Source of the DNA: Lachnospiraceae bacterium UBA7182
GTDB taxonomy: Bacteria; Bacillota; Clostridia; Lachnospirales; Lachnospiraceae
Direction: 5' to 3'
DNA length: 64,000 nucleotides
Assembly: GCA_002491115.1 (NCBI GenBank)
Contig: DKVI01000074.1
Coordinates: 62,001-126,000, forward strand
Positions 52,214 through 61,352 of this stretch are shown here, in pieces. The notes below the pieces were generated by a model. That model was not told where the DNA came from. It searched no databases and saw only the letters and a program-made list of their open reading frames with translations. The stretch's first letter is position 1, and every line of letters begins with the position of its first letter. Made by a program: the position numbers and the translations under genes.

Positions 52214-55020
52214 TGCGACTACCAGATGGATTGAGTAAATCTGAAAAAGAATTATATAAAGCAATATTTACAGAATGCGATGAACGGATTAGGGAGGGAT
52301 TGGCTATTCAGGAAGCGATACAAAACGTGGTAACCAAGTATGCTCGGATTGTTACAGATGTGAAGACTCTTAGGCTGTTCCTTCAGTCAGAAATTACTGT
52401 GTTTTCAGATCCAACGATTGCAATCACAACAGAAGAGGTTAGGCAAGACAGATGGTGGGATGAACAGAAATCGAATCCTTCTTTATTAAGAGAATATTGG
52501 ACCAGATATTATGACTATATGTGCCTTAAGCCATCATGGAGCATACGCGCAATAAATGACATAGATGATTCTACAGATAAAGTGATGAACGCTTTATCCA
52601 ATCCACATTCTTTGATTGAAAAAGAACGCATGGGATTGGTGTTTGGATATGTACAATCTGGAAAAACAGCACATTATATTGGACTGATTAACAAAGCATA
52701 TGATGCCGGATACAAGATCATTATTGTTTTGTCCGGTATCCATAACAGTTTGAGGAGCCAGACGCAGGCACGAATAGATGAAGAAGTGCTCGGATATGAA
52801 ACGAGCATAGAGTACTTGCAACACGGTGAGATGGAAAAAAATCGTATAGGTGTTGGCGTTGGGAGGCAAAACGAAATATTGGGGACCATGCTTCAGTCGA
52901 TCACCACTCGTGACGAGAAGGGAGACGTAACAAAGAATACAATTGGTGTAAATGTAAATCCGCCATTTTTGATTGTTACAAAGAAAATAGCTACTGTTCT
53001 TAGGAATGTTATTAAATATTTTGAAAAAAGTCCAATAGCAGATTCAGAAAATGGGAAAAAATTCATTCCATCTGATTATCCTGCATTGATTATCGATGAT
53101 GAGGCGGATCAGGCTTCCATAAATACGAAAGAAACTAGGGATAAAGACGGAAATTATTTGGATGAGTACAATCCTTCTACCATTAATGGACTTATAAGAA
53201 AGCTGCTTATGCTTTTTAAATGCAGGTCATATGTAGGATATACAGCAACGCCATATGCAAATATTTTTATTGATCCTAAAATTTTGGACAATCCGTTTGG
53301 TAGCGATATATTTCCAAGAGATTTCATTTTCAAGGCTCCAAGATCAAGCATGTATGTTGGAGCACGGGAGTTTTTCGGCTTAAATGGAGATGAAACGACT
53401 CCTGTTATGCCTTTATACAGAAAAATAGAGAATGGTTCAAGCTATCTTGGAAAAGGAAGCAAAGCAGATGATCTGATTGGTCCGATACCGGAAGATATGA
53501 AAAAAGCTGTCAGATATTTTGTTGTTTCAACAGCATTAAGAAATTGTCGCGGGCAGGCTAATAAACCTAATACTATGCTGATTCATATTATTCGTTTTGT
53601 AAACCAACAAAATCAATTGAAGAAAAAAGTCAAAGAATATTATGAAGATCTTGAGAACCAGATTCGTTATGGGGACTTTGAGATAAAGGAAGAATTGAGA
53701 AGTATCTGGGAAAATGATTATATTCCGACAACAAAAAAGATGAAACAGTATTTTCCGAGATATATGGATGGGTGCAATGACATTTCATGGAATGAGATAT
53801 GGACGGAGATTGTCAGACTTGCAACTAAAAAAGAGATTACCATATATAGTGTAAATGGAAAGAGTAAGGATTCTCTTATATATAAAGATCATGAAGGAAA
53901 GACCTTTAATGTAATTGTTATTGGTGGAGACAAATTGTCCAGAGGCTTGACACTTGAAGGACTTACCATTAGTTATTTTACAAGAGGATCCAACACATAT
54001 GATACTTTGATGCAAATGGGACGTTGGTTTGGTTTTCGACCGGGATATTTGGATGCATGTAGGCTTTTTACAACGAGTGATCTTTATGGAAAATTCTCGC
54101 ATATTTCTATGGCAACAGAGGATTTGGCAGAACAGTTTGAATACATGGATGAAGTGGATCAAACCCCTAAAGATTTTGGACTCAGGGTTGCGACACACCC
54201 GACTTTACTTATTACAAGCCGTAATAAACTAAGAAGTGGAATAGAGACAAAACGTGATTTCAGCTGTAAATTAAGCCAGACCAGAGTATTTGATATTGAT
54301 GGAGAAACCTTTGATCATAACTTTGAAGCTGTTGAGGTGTTGCTTAAGTCTATTGGTAAGCCTATTACAGCAGAACAATACAAAGATGAATTCCAAAAGG
54401 AAAAACCAGGAAGCCACTACTTCTGGAGAAAGGTCTCTGGGCAATTAGTCGCGTCGTTCTTTGAAAATTATGAAACTTCTGCAATTGCTTCTAGGGCTAA
54501 TAGTAAATATATGGCGGATTATGTCAGAGAAATGAATCGGGTAGGGGGATTAACTGATTGGACGATATGCCTGATTAACATCCGGCAGGAGAGCAGAAAC
54601 GATTTTCAGATTGTAGGGCTGTCGGTTGGAGCAGGTATATACAGAAAAGAAGGCAGTGGGGTGGACTCTGGTGCGGATGGCACGGTATCTATTCATACAA
54701 TGACATCTGCTGGACATGAATACTATGACTATACAGAGTCATTGGATAGGAAACGTGAAGAACTTAAAAGGAAATTTGAACTTGAGAGAAAAAGAGGAAT
54801 AAGCGAGAGGATTAGAAGTGCTACCAGGGAGTTCAGCAAAGGGCTACTGTTGCTCTACCCAATTGCTGATGCAGGGAAACTCCGTGAATCTATGGACGGT
54901 CATAAAACACCGTTTGGTTTTGCTGTAGTATTCCCAGATAGGCATGGAAAAGGAGAGTTGAAATCATACCGCTTAAATGAGATTGCAGTGGAGAAAGATA
55001 ACGATGAGCTATACAACTGA
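52210..55020 (+). CDS. Z1-domain superfamily II helicase-like protein
   Basis: A 936-residue protein of the Z1 family. Motifs: GYVQSGKTAHYIGL near 143-156 (Walker A variant), LIIDDEADQASI near 293-304 (DEAD-like), GGDKLSRGLTLEGL near 572-585, and MQMGRWFGFRPGY near 600-612 (arginine-finger-type motif VI). The family accompanies MORC-type ATPases in predicted R-M loci. Start overlaps the ATPase stop by 4 bp (ATGA). AT-rich, like the rest of the cassette. Confidence 0.9.
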   Translation: MMRLPDGLSKSEKELYKAIFTECDERIREGLAIQEAIQNVVTKYARIVTDVKTLRLFLQSEITVFSDPTIAITTEEVRQDRWWDEQKSNPSLLREYWTRYYDYMCLKPSWSIRAINDIDDSTDKVMNALSNPHSLIEKERMGLVFGYVQSGKTAHYIGLINKAYDAGYKIIIVLSGIHNSLRSQTQARIDEEVLGYETSIEYLQHGEMEKNRIGVGVGRQNEILGTMLQSITTRDEKGDVTKNTIGVNVNPPFLIVTKKIATVLRNVIKYFEKSPIADSENGKKFIPSDYPALIIDDEADQASINTKETRDKDGNYLDEYNPSTINGLIRKLLMLFKCRSYVGYTATPYANIFIDPKILDNPFGSDIFPRDFIFKAPRSSMYVGAREFFGLNGDETTPVMPLYRKIENGSSYLGKGSKADDLIGPIPEDMKKAVRYFVVSTALRNCRGQANKPNTMLIHIIRFVNQQNQLKKKVKEYYEDLENQIRYGDFEIKEELRSIWENDYIPTTKKMKQYFPRYMDGCNDISWNEIWTEIVRLATKKEITIYSVNGKSKDSLIYKDHEGKTFNVIVIGGDKLSRGLTLEGLTISYFTRGSNTYDTLMQMGRWFGFRPGYLDACRLFTTSDLYGKFSHISMATEDLAEQFEYMDEVDQTPKDFGLRVATHPTLLITSRNKLRSGIETKRDFSCKLSQTRVFDIDGETFDHNFEAVEVLLKSIGKPITAEQYKDEFQKEKPGSHYFWRKVSGQLVASFFENYETSAIASRANSKYMADYVREMNRVGGLTDWTICLINIRQESRNDFQIVGLSVGAGIYRKEGSGVDSGADGTVSIHTMTSAGHEYYDYTESLDRKREELKRKFELERKRGISERIRSATREFSKGLLLLYPIADAGKLRESMDGHKTPFGFAVVFPDRHGKGELKSYRLNEIAVEKDNDELYN

Positions 55021-56020
55021 AATGTACACATCTATTAAAAAAGATATTCAAAACAGACAAAATTTTTCAGGCCATAATGCCAGTCGAATGTTGGAATATA
55101 ATAATGGGATTATTATGGTTTTTTCTATCGAGACTGTTTTATTGAGAAGAGAGGCTTATATTTCACTTGCTAATTTTCCAGAAGGAATTCAGTTTCCTAA
55201 GTGGCGAGGCGTTTCAATAGATATAGCTCAGCTTCCAGTATATGGAAGTGACAGGTATTATGTGAGATTTGTTCAACTTCCAGAAAGTGAAGATTACATT
55301 TTTGAAATTGTTGTAGAAGATTTAAGGCAAGCTGTTGCAAGACTCCAGAGTCCGGAAAATGGTATAAATGTAATAATTGACATATTAACAAAGTGGAAAC
55401 AGTTCTTTCAGTTGGAGAAAAAGCTTGTGATGACAGACGAAATGCAGGAAGGCTTATATGGAGAACTGACCTTTCTTGAAAAATCACTAACATCGATAGG
55501 AACATCATCTGTAGCAAATTGGGTAGGAGGAGAAAAAGAAACGCATGACTTCTATTTTGGTAGTAATGCGGTGGAAGTCAAGACTACTTCCAGAAGGGAG
55601 CCTTATAGTGTACAAATTACCAGTGAATATCAGTTGGATTCCAAAGATGTAGATGGTAGATTATTTCTTTATGCAATTGCATTAAGAAAAAGCAAACAGT
55701 CTGGTGAACGATTGCCGGAGATCGTTTCGAGAATACGTGATAGGCTGATTGGGGATTTCTCTATGAAAATGAGATTTAATGACAAGCTTCTACAGTATGG
55801 ATACATAGATGGTATAGAAGAATTATATTTAACAGGGTTCCATATCAGAGACACATATGCATATGAAGTAAAAGACAAATTTCCCCAAATTATTAGAACT
55901 ATGCTTCGGACTGGTGTGTCTAAAGTGACCTATGAATTATCCCTATCACAGTGTACTCCTTATATTTGTTCTGAAGAACAGTTAATTCGAGTATTAAGGG
56001 GAGATGGAGTGTATGGTTAG
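55004..56020 (+). CDS. DUF4420 PD-(D/E)XK motif protein
   Basis: About 338 residues. The predicted nuclease core is WVGGEKETHDFYFG then NAVEVKTTSRREP near 175-205 (D...ExK). Most likely the restriction nuclease of the cassette. ATG at 55004 (MSYTTEMYT) overlaps the Z1 coding end by 17 bp; the reported longer frame from 54977 would overlap more and has no ribosome site. Confidence 0.88.
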   Translation: MSYTTEMYTSIKKDIQNRQNFSGHNASRMLEYNNGIIMVFSIETVLLRREAYISLANFPEGIQFPKWRGVSIDIAQLPVYGSDRYYVRFVQLPESEDYIFEIVVEDLRQAVARLQSPENGINVIIDILTKWKQFFQLEKKLVMTDEMQEGLYGELTFLEKSLTSIGTSSVANWVGGEKETHDFYFGSNAVEVKTTSRREPYSVQITSEYQLDSKDVDGRLFLYAIALRKSKQSGERLPEIVSRIRDRLIGDFSMKMRFNDKLLQYGYIDGIEELYLTGFHIRDTYAYEVKDKFPQIIRTMLRTGVSKVTYELSLSQCTPYICSEEQLIRVLRGDGVYG

Positions 56021-57797
56021 TAATAGGATTTTAGAGTTTTACACAGAAATAAGAGAAGAGATTATGAGTAGGGTAAAAAATAGGGAATATGAGTCAACTA
56101 ATGCTGCTTTCAAAAATGTGTTTATCTCTTATTTGGCGGAAACTGGTGATACATCCGTTGCTGACTGTGTTTTCCTTGATTTCAAGAAAGATGCAGACAA
56201 AATGCGGTTGGACGGCTATGCTTATAGTGAGTATTTTCATTCCCTAACACTGCTGATCAGTGTATATGAAGTTAAAGATAATCCTGAGAAAATGAGAAAA
56301 ACGGAAATTGACAGGCAATTGAAGAAAGCCTTAAAATTCTATAAATATTGTAGCACGGATTATTTTAAGGATATGGAAGAATCTGGTGAAGGGTTTCAAG
56401 CATTTGAATTTATAAATGTACATAAAAAAGATATCGAAACTGTGACAATTGTTCTTATAACAAATAATGAAGCAATTCCATTTGTTCCTGCAGATACAAA
56501 AGTGGGAAAGGTAACGATTAGATATGACGTGTGGGACATTGAAAGACTTTACAATGCAGTGTTCACAGGTGAGAAGGTCTCAAAACAACTGGTTGTACGG
56601 TTGAAAACAAAATACAAGGCACCGCTGACTCTCATTCGTGTTCCTGCAGTCAATGAAATATATGATTGTTATGTTGGGGTTATTTCAGGAGAGTTGCTTG
56701 CCAGAATTTATAAAGACGAAGGTCAAGATCTGATTCAGAGGAATGTAAGATCGTTTCTGCAGGCTACAGGAAAGGTAAATAAGGGTATCAAGAATTCACT
56801 TGCTACTGAGCCGGAAATGTTTATGGCATATAATAATGGAATTTCCACAGTTGCGGACAATATTGTTGTAGACGAGGTTTCTCATGGAGATGTAGTGATT
56901 ATTAATGAAATAACCGGTTGGCAGATTGTTAACGGAGGCCAGACAACAGCATCAATATATAATGGGCTTCAAAACAAATTGAATCTTGCAAATGTTTTTG
57001 TGCAGATAAAGCTTACTGTCATAAAAAAACATGATCAGGATAACGAGATTATCCATAATATATCTCAATACGCAAACAGTCAGAATAAAATTAATATGTC
57101 GGACTTTAATGCAAATGATCCCTATCATGTTAGAATGGAACAGATATCACGTTCCACATTTATTCCGGTTGAGAGAGGAAAAGGAACTGACCAATGGTTT
57201 TATGAGCGTGCTCGAGGACAATATTTGGTTGAGTTGGGCAGGCAACCAACTCTAGCTACAAAGAAGCAGTTCAAGGCAAGATGTCCCAAAAATCGTTGTT
57301 TGTCAAAAACAGTTGCTGCAAAATGTATGATGGCGTGGATGGGGCACCCGAATATTGTAAGTAAGGGTCTTGAAACAAACTTTATTTACTTTTCAGAGAA
57401 GATTCAAAAGGGAGAAGTGCCAAAACCTTCTGTACAGGCATATACTGAAATGATTGCGCAGGTGATTTTGTTTAATACAGTAGACAAAATTATTGCCCAT
57501 GCCAAATATGGCGGTTTTAAGGCGCAACAGGATTATTACACGGTAGCATTGATTGGTAAGTATTATCGCGAGCGTGTGAATTTGAACCAAATCTGGAGGT
57601 TACAAACACTTTCAGATGAATTAATAAGAATAATTCCAGAAGTAGCTGATTTTGTGTGGCAGCATTTTCAGAATCCAACTGTTCCGGGAGTAAATACAGG
57701 GCAATGGTGTAAGAAAGAAGAATGTTGGGAGCTTTTGCAAAGCCGTTTTGAGAGTAGTAAATTATATAAGAGGAACGAAAATGTACAAGGTAATTGA
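56013..57797 (+). CDS. AIPR family protein
   Basis: About 594 residues. Matches abortive-infection phage-resistance (AIPR) proteins: MFMAYNNGISTVADNI near 265-280 and the hallmark IVNGGQTTASIYN near 305-317. Part of the family is associated with restriction loci and was first linked to phage abortive infection. Start is set at ATG 56013 (MVSNR) after AGGGGAG; it overlaps the previous gene by 8 bp and the methyltransferase by 17 bp. Confidence 0.9.
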   Translation: MVSNRILEFYTEIREEIMSRVKNREYESTNAAFKNVFISYLAETGDTSVADCVFLDFKKDADKMRLDGYAYSEYFHSLTLLISVYEVKDNPEKMRKTEIDRQLKKALKFYKYCSTDYFKDMEESGEGFQAFEFINVHKKDIETVTIVLITNNEAIPFVPADTKVGKVTIRYDVWDIERLYNAVFTGEKVSKQLVVRLKTKYKAPLTLIRVPAVNEIYDCYVGVISGELLARIYKDEGQDLIQRNVRSFLQATGKVNKGIKNSLATEPEMFMAYNNGISTVADNIVVDEVSHGDVVIINEITGWQIVNGGQTTASIYNGLQNKLNLANVFVQIKLTVIKKHDQDNEIIHNISQYANSQNKINMSDFNANDPYHVRMEQISRSTFIPVERGKGTDQWFYERARGQYLVELGRQPTLATKKQFKARCPKNRCLSKTVAAKCMMAWMGHPNIVSKGLETNFIYFSEKIQKGEVPKPSVQAYTEMIAQVILFNTVDKIIAHAKYGGFKAQQDYYTVALIGKYYRERVNLNQIWRLQTLSDELIRIIPEVADFVWQHFQNPTVPGVNTGQWCKKEECWELLQSRFESSKLYKRNENVQGN

Positions 57798-59553
57798 CTT
57801 GTTTGCCGGAGCTGGTGGATTGAGTCTTGGGTTTCGGCAAACCGGACAATTTAATATTGTTATGGCGGCAGAGAATAACTTAAATGCAAGAAATACTTAT
57901 TCTTATAATCATCAAAATACAGAAATACTCAATGATGTTAAAGAAATTGATTATAAGAAGCTACGGCGTAAATATGGTGCAATCGATGTAGTTATTGGAG
58001 GGCCGCCATGTCAGGGGTTTTCGAATGCAAACAGACAACGTGCAATAATTAGCACGAATAATGGTTTAGTAAAGGAATATGTAAGAGCTATTATTGATCT
58101 AAAACCATCCTTGTTTGTGATGGAAAATGTCAGTATGCTGAAGTCTGATATTCACCGTTTTTATTGTACTGAAGAAGATGATAAAATGCTCCATCGTTTG
58201 CAGATTTCGTGTAGAGACGATATTCTGGAATTATTAAAACCATTTCAAGGTTTTGATGTATTACTAGAGAGTATAAAGGAATCATTTCGGGAATATAGAA
58301 ACTATCTATGGAATGAGGAGTTTTTTCATATGGTTAATATTTTATTTAAAAGAATCAATAATAAAGATAAGTTTAATGGTTCCTTTGAAAGATATAAAAA
58401 ACGTCTTAGAAAGTATGCGAAGAGTGAGGAACGGTGTATTCCAGAGGATAAAATAGGAGAAGTATATGAAAAATTGTATGCTGCTTTGTTGGTGGACTAT
58501 AAGAATCCTCACGAATCGGAAAAATTGATTGAAACGATAAAAGTATCAGTCAGTTTGCAGCGGATGTATGTGAAGTATGCAGAATTGAAAAATAATAAAA
58601 TCGACATAGGAGAATTTATATGGGATAAAGAAATCTGTGTTAGACTACGATCGTATTCTGTATTGGATTATATTAAGAAAACTCTTGAGCATGATTTGTT
58701 TCCATACAACATTGAATGTACAACATTAAATGCTGTACATTATGGAGCTCCACAGAGAAGAGAACGTTTTATTATAATTGGTAGCAGAATTGGTGAGAAA
58801 CTTCAAGTGCCAAATGGAACTTTCACAGAAGAAAATTATCGTACGGTTCGTCAGGCAATAGGAGATCTTGAGAATATTAAAACTTCTGTTGACCAGTTTG
58901 CTAGTGGAATTCCTCTTGACAGGATAGATTATGGTGATAATGATTTATTGAAACTTCTTCGGGACAGTGATACTTTGAAAAATCATTTTAGCACTGCCAC
59001 AGGTAATATAGCACAAAAACGGTTTGATGCACTTGAAGAGGGTGGCAATTTTCATACACTTCCTGAAGAATTGAAAAGTACATATTCAGATGGCAAAAGG
59101 ACACAAAGCACAATTTACTTAAAGTTAAAGTATGATGAACCATCAGGGACCGTTGTTAATGTTAGAAAGTCTATGTGGGTTCATCCAGCAATAAGTAGAG
59201 CTTTAAGTGTAAGAGAGGCAGCAAGATTACAGACGTTTCCAGATAGTTTTGTTTTTAAGGGAACAAAAGATTCTCAGTATCAACAAGTGGGAAATGCTGT
59301 ACCACCTATATTGGCGAAAGCTATTGCTGATGCTGTTAGGAAATATCTGGATTCACATAAAAATGTTCCAGTAAAGGACAAGATTCTTATTGAAATAGAT
59401 ACAGACCCAGAGGCAACACAGATGGAAATTGCCCAAAGAGTGGGAGTGTCTCAGGCAACAGTTAGTATGAAACTAAAAACAATGAATAGTGAGGGTTTAA
59501 TCGAAAGGGTTCAAATTGATCAAAAGAAGAGCGTATGGTGTGTAAAACGATAG
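57781..59553 (+). CDS. DNA cytosine-5 methyltransferase with C-terminal helix-turn-helix
   Basis: About 590 residues. Motif I VIDLFAGAGGLSLGF at 4-18, catalytic GGPPCQGFSN near 77-86, VMENVSML (motif VI) near 117-124, APQRRERF near 323 (motif VIII) and QQVGNAVPP near 501-509 (motif X). The helical insert between VI and VIII is long (about 180 residues). After the enzyme domain is an unusual C-terminal winged helix (EIAQRVGVSQATVSMKLK near 549-566). It should protect host DNA from the cassette nuclease; the HTH may let it regulate transcription. A Vsr gene lies nearby. Confidence 0.92.
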   Translation: MYKVIDLFAGAGGLSLGFRQTGQFNIVMAAENNLNARNTYSYNHQNTEILNDVKEIDYKKLRRKYGAIDVVIGGPPCQGFSNANRQRAIISTNNGLVKEYVRAIIDLKPSLFVMENVSMLKSDIHRFYCTEEDDKMLHRLQISCRDDILELLKPFQGFDVLLESIKESFREYRNYLWNEEFFHMVNILFKRINNKDKFNGSFERYKKRLRKYAKSEERCIPEDKIGEVYEKLYAALLVDYKNPHESEKLIETIKVSVSLQRMYVKYAELKNNKIDIGEFIWDKEICVRLRSYSVLDYIKKTLEHDLFPYNIECTTLNAVHYGAPQRRERFIIIGSRIGEKLQVPNGTFTEENYRTVRQAIGDLENIKTSVDQFASGIPLDRIDYGDNDLLKLLRDSDTLKNHFSTATGNIAQKRFDALEEGGNFHTLPEELKSTYSDGKRTQSTIYLKLKYDEPSGTVVNVRKSMWVHPAISRALSVREAARLQTFPDSFVFKGTKDSQYQQVGNAVPPILAKAIADAVRKYLDSHKNVPVKDKILIEIDTDPEATQMEIAQRVGVSQATVSMKLKTMNSEGLIERVQIDQKKSVWCVKR

Positions 59554-59609
59554 ATTTGTCGGATAGCAATTATACGGCTAGTGAAATTGATAAGGAAGGA
59601 GATGAATAA

Positions 59610-60407
59610 GTGCTGGAGAAAAGAACAGGAACTAAATGGAGCCGAGATGAAACTATTTTGGCATTTGATTTATACTGCCGTACACCTTTTGGAAAAATTA
59701 GTCAATGTAATCCTGAGATTATTGAGCTTGCTAAGTTGCTTGGACGTACTCCTGGATCTGTAGGATTGAAGATGCATAATCTTGCACACTATGATCCGGA
59801 GTTGAAAAAAAGAAATGTAACAGCTATGGCACATGGTAGCAAGCTTGATGAAGAAATTTACATTGAATTCTCAAGTGATTGGACCAATCTTTCCTATCAA
59901 GCTCAGATTATACGTGCAAGGATGCAGAATAAAAGTCTCTCTGAGATTATCGATTTTGGTGATATTGATAAGATGCCAGCTGGTCAATACCGTGAACAGA
60001 TGATGAAGGCTAGGGTAGGACAGTATTTTTTTAGAATGGCAGTATTGAATTCGTATGATAATTGTTGTTGTATTACGGGATTAAAGAGTCCTGAGCTTAT
60101 TGTTGCAAGTCACATTAAGCCATGGAAAGTGAGCGATGAACATACAGAGCGAACGAATCCATGCAATGGATTATGCTTAAATTCTTTGCATGATAAAGCA
60201 TTCGATAGAGGGCTTATCACGTTGGATAAGAATTATAGAATTATTATCTCTAACAAGCTAAAAGAAATGGAAATGGATACAGGTACAAGAAGATGGATTA
60301 TGGGGTATGAGAAATGTCAAATAACGCTTCCAAACAAATTTTTGCCGGGAAAAGATTTCATAGAGTATCACAATGATGTGATTTTTCAAGGAGAATTATG
60401 TGGATAA
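59610..60407 (+). CDS. HNH endonuclease
   Basis: A 265-residue protein. The N-terminal part looks like a DNA-binding helical domain (TKWSRDETILAFDLY, LGRTPGSVGLKMHN). The C-terminal HNH domain shows CCCITGLKSPELIVASHI, KPWKV and NGLCLNSLHDKAFD. GTG start after AAGGAG. It follows the methyltransferase by 56 bp and overlaps the Vsr gene by 8 bp. Probably a second nuclease of the cassette. Confidence 0.9.
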   Translation: MLEKRTGTKWSRDETILAFDLYCRTPFGKISQCNPEIIELAKLLGRTPGSVGLKMHNLAHYDPELKKRNVTAMAHGSKLDEEIYIEFSSDWTNLSYQAQIIRARMQNKSLSEIIDFGDIDKMPAGQYREQMMKARVGQYFFRMAVLNSYDNCCCITGLKSPELIVASHIKPWKVSDEHTERTNPCNGLCLNSLHDKAFDRGLITLDKNYRIIISNKLKEMEMDTGTRRWIMGYEKCQITLPNKFLPGKDFIEYHNDVIFQGELCG

Positions 60408-60849
60408 TTTGACAGTAGAGCAACGTCGTAAGAATATGCAGCATATTCGTTCTAAAGATACTAAAATTGAAAAGGCTCTTAGAAAGGCTTTGTGGAGTAA
60501 AGGGTATCGTTATAGAAAAAACTGCAAAAGTGTACCAGGAAAACCGGATATTGTGTTTACAAAATACAAGATAGCAATATTTTGCGATGGAGAATTTTTT
60601 CATGGTAAGGACTGGGAAGTGCTTAAACCACATTTGGAAATAAGCAATAATAGTGAATATTGGATCAACAAAATTTCACGAAATATACAGCGTGATGATC
60701 AAATAAACAAAGAACTTTTATTTCAAGGTTGGACTGTAATTCGATTCTGGGGAAAAGAAATCATAAAGAACACGGATGAGTGTGTAAAAGTAATCGAAGA
60801 AACTATTTTCAATTTGAAAATAGAAGAGACAGAAATCGATGTGGATTAG
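60400..60849 (+). CDS. vsr: Very short patch repair (Vsr) endonuclease
   Basis: A 149-residue Vsr nickase. Features: RRKNMQHIRSKDTKIEKALR near 10-29, the PGKPDIVF with catalytic Asp near 46-53, and FCDGEFFHGKDWE near 62-74. It nicks T:G mismatches caused by deamination of 5-methylcytosine and so repairs damage from the cassette methyltransferase. GTG start overlaps the HNH gene. Confidence 0.92.
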   Translation: MDNLTVEQRRKNMQHIRSKDTKIEKALRKALWSKGYRYRKNCKSVPGKPDIVFTKYKIAIFCDGEFFHGKDWEVLKPHLEISNNSEYWINKISRNIQRDDQINKELLFQGWTVIRFWGKEIIKNTDECVKVIEETIFNLKIEETEIDVD

Positions 60850-60860
60850 TTGTAAAATGA

Positions 60861-60950
60861 AAAAAGGAGGATGACGATGCATTTGAGATTACCTATCAAC
60901 TGGATGTCCCGATACGGGAAGATATTTACGACTATATCAGAGGAGAATAA
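60861..60950 (+). pseudogene. Gene-end remnant or leader ORF before the NUDIX gene
   Basis: In one frame, after an upstream stop, 29 sense codons read KKEDDDAFEITYQLDVP then IREDIYDYIRGE and stop, which looks like a real protein C-terminus and may be the remnant of a gene truncated when the R-M cassette arrived. In another frame a 26-residue ORF (60877-60957, MHLRLPINWM...) has a perfect AAAGGAGG six bases upstream, and its TGA overlaps the NUDIX start (ATGA). The two readings cannot be resolved from the sequence alone. Confidence 0.45.
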
Positions 60951-60953
60951 GAC

Positions 60954-61352
60954 ATGAAAACCATAGAAGTAGTTGCCGCCATCATCACACACAACGACCA
61001 GATCTTTGCTACCCAGCGCGGTTACGGAGAATTTAAGGACGGCTGGGAATTTCCAGGCGGAAAGATGGAGCCGGGGGAGACACCGCAGCAGGCGTTGGTT
61101 CGGGAGATCCGGGAGGAGCTGGATACAGAGATTGAAGTCGGCGATCTGGTGGAGACGGTAGAATATGACTATCCGAAATTTCATCTGACCATGCATTGTT
61201 TTCTGTGTACGATCCGGTCCGGAGATCTGGTTTTAAAAGAACATGAAGCGGCGAGATGGCTGACCAGAAAGGAGCTGGATGATGTGGACTGGCTTCCTGC
61301 GGATGTAACAGTTGCTGAGAAATTAAAAGAGATCATGAGGAAAACAGTATGA
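60954..61352 (+). CDS. NUDIX hydrolase, MutT-like nucleotide pyrophosphohydrolase
   Basis: A 132-residue NUDIX protein. The box GxxxxxExxxxxxxREUxEE is visible at 36-56 (GKMEPGETPQQALV then REIREELD). Start KTIEVVAAIITHNDQIFATQ is like MutT/(d)NTP pyrophosphatases, so it probably hydrolyses damaged or modified (d)NTPs. The stop overlaps the start of the DUF262 gene by 4 bp, so the two proteins are made together. Confidence 0.9.
   Translation: MKTIEVVAAIITHNDQIFATQRGYGEFKDGWEFPGGKMEPGETPQQALVREIREELDTEIEVGDLVETVEYDYPKFHLTMHCFLCTIRSGDLVLKEHEAARWLTRKELDDVDWLPADVTVAEKLKEIMRKTV

Noticed and set aside
17812..60849. Single large integrative element spanning all defence genes
   Set aside because: No integrase, relaxase, tRNA-adjacent attachment site or matching end repeats are visible; the blocks differ in base composition and are interrupted by ordinary genes such as MATE, azlCD and the lysozyme.
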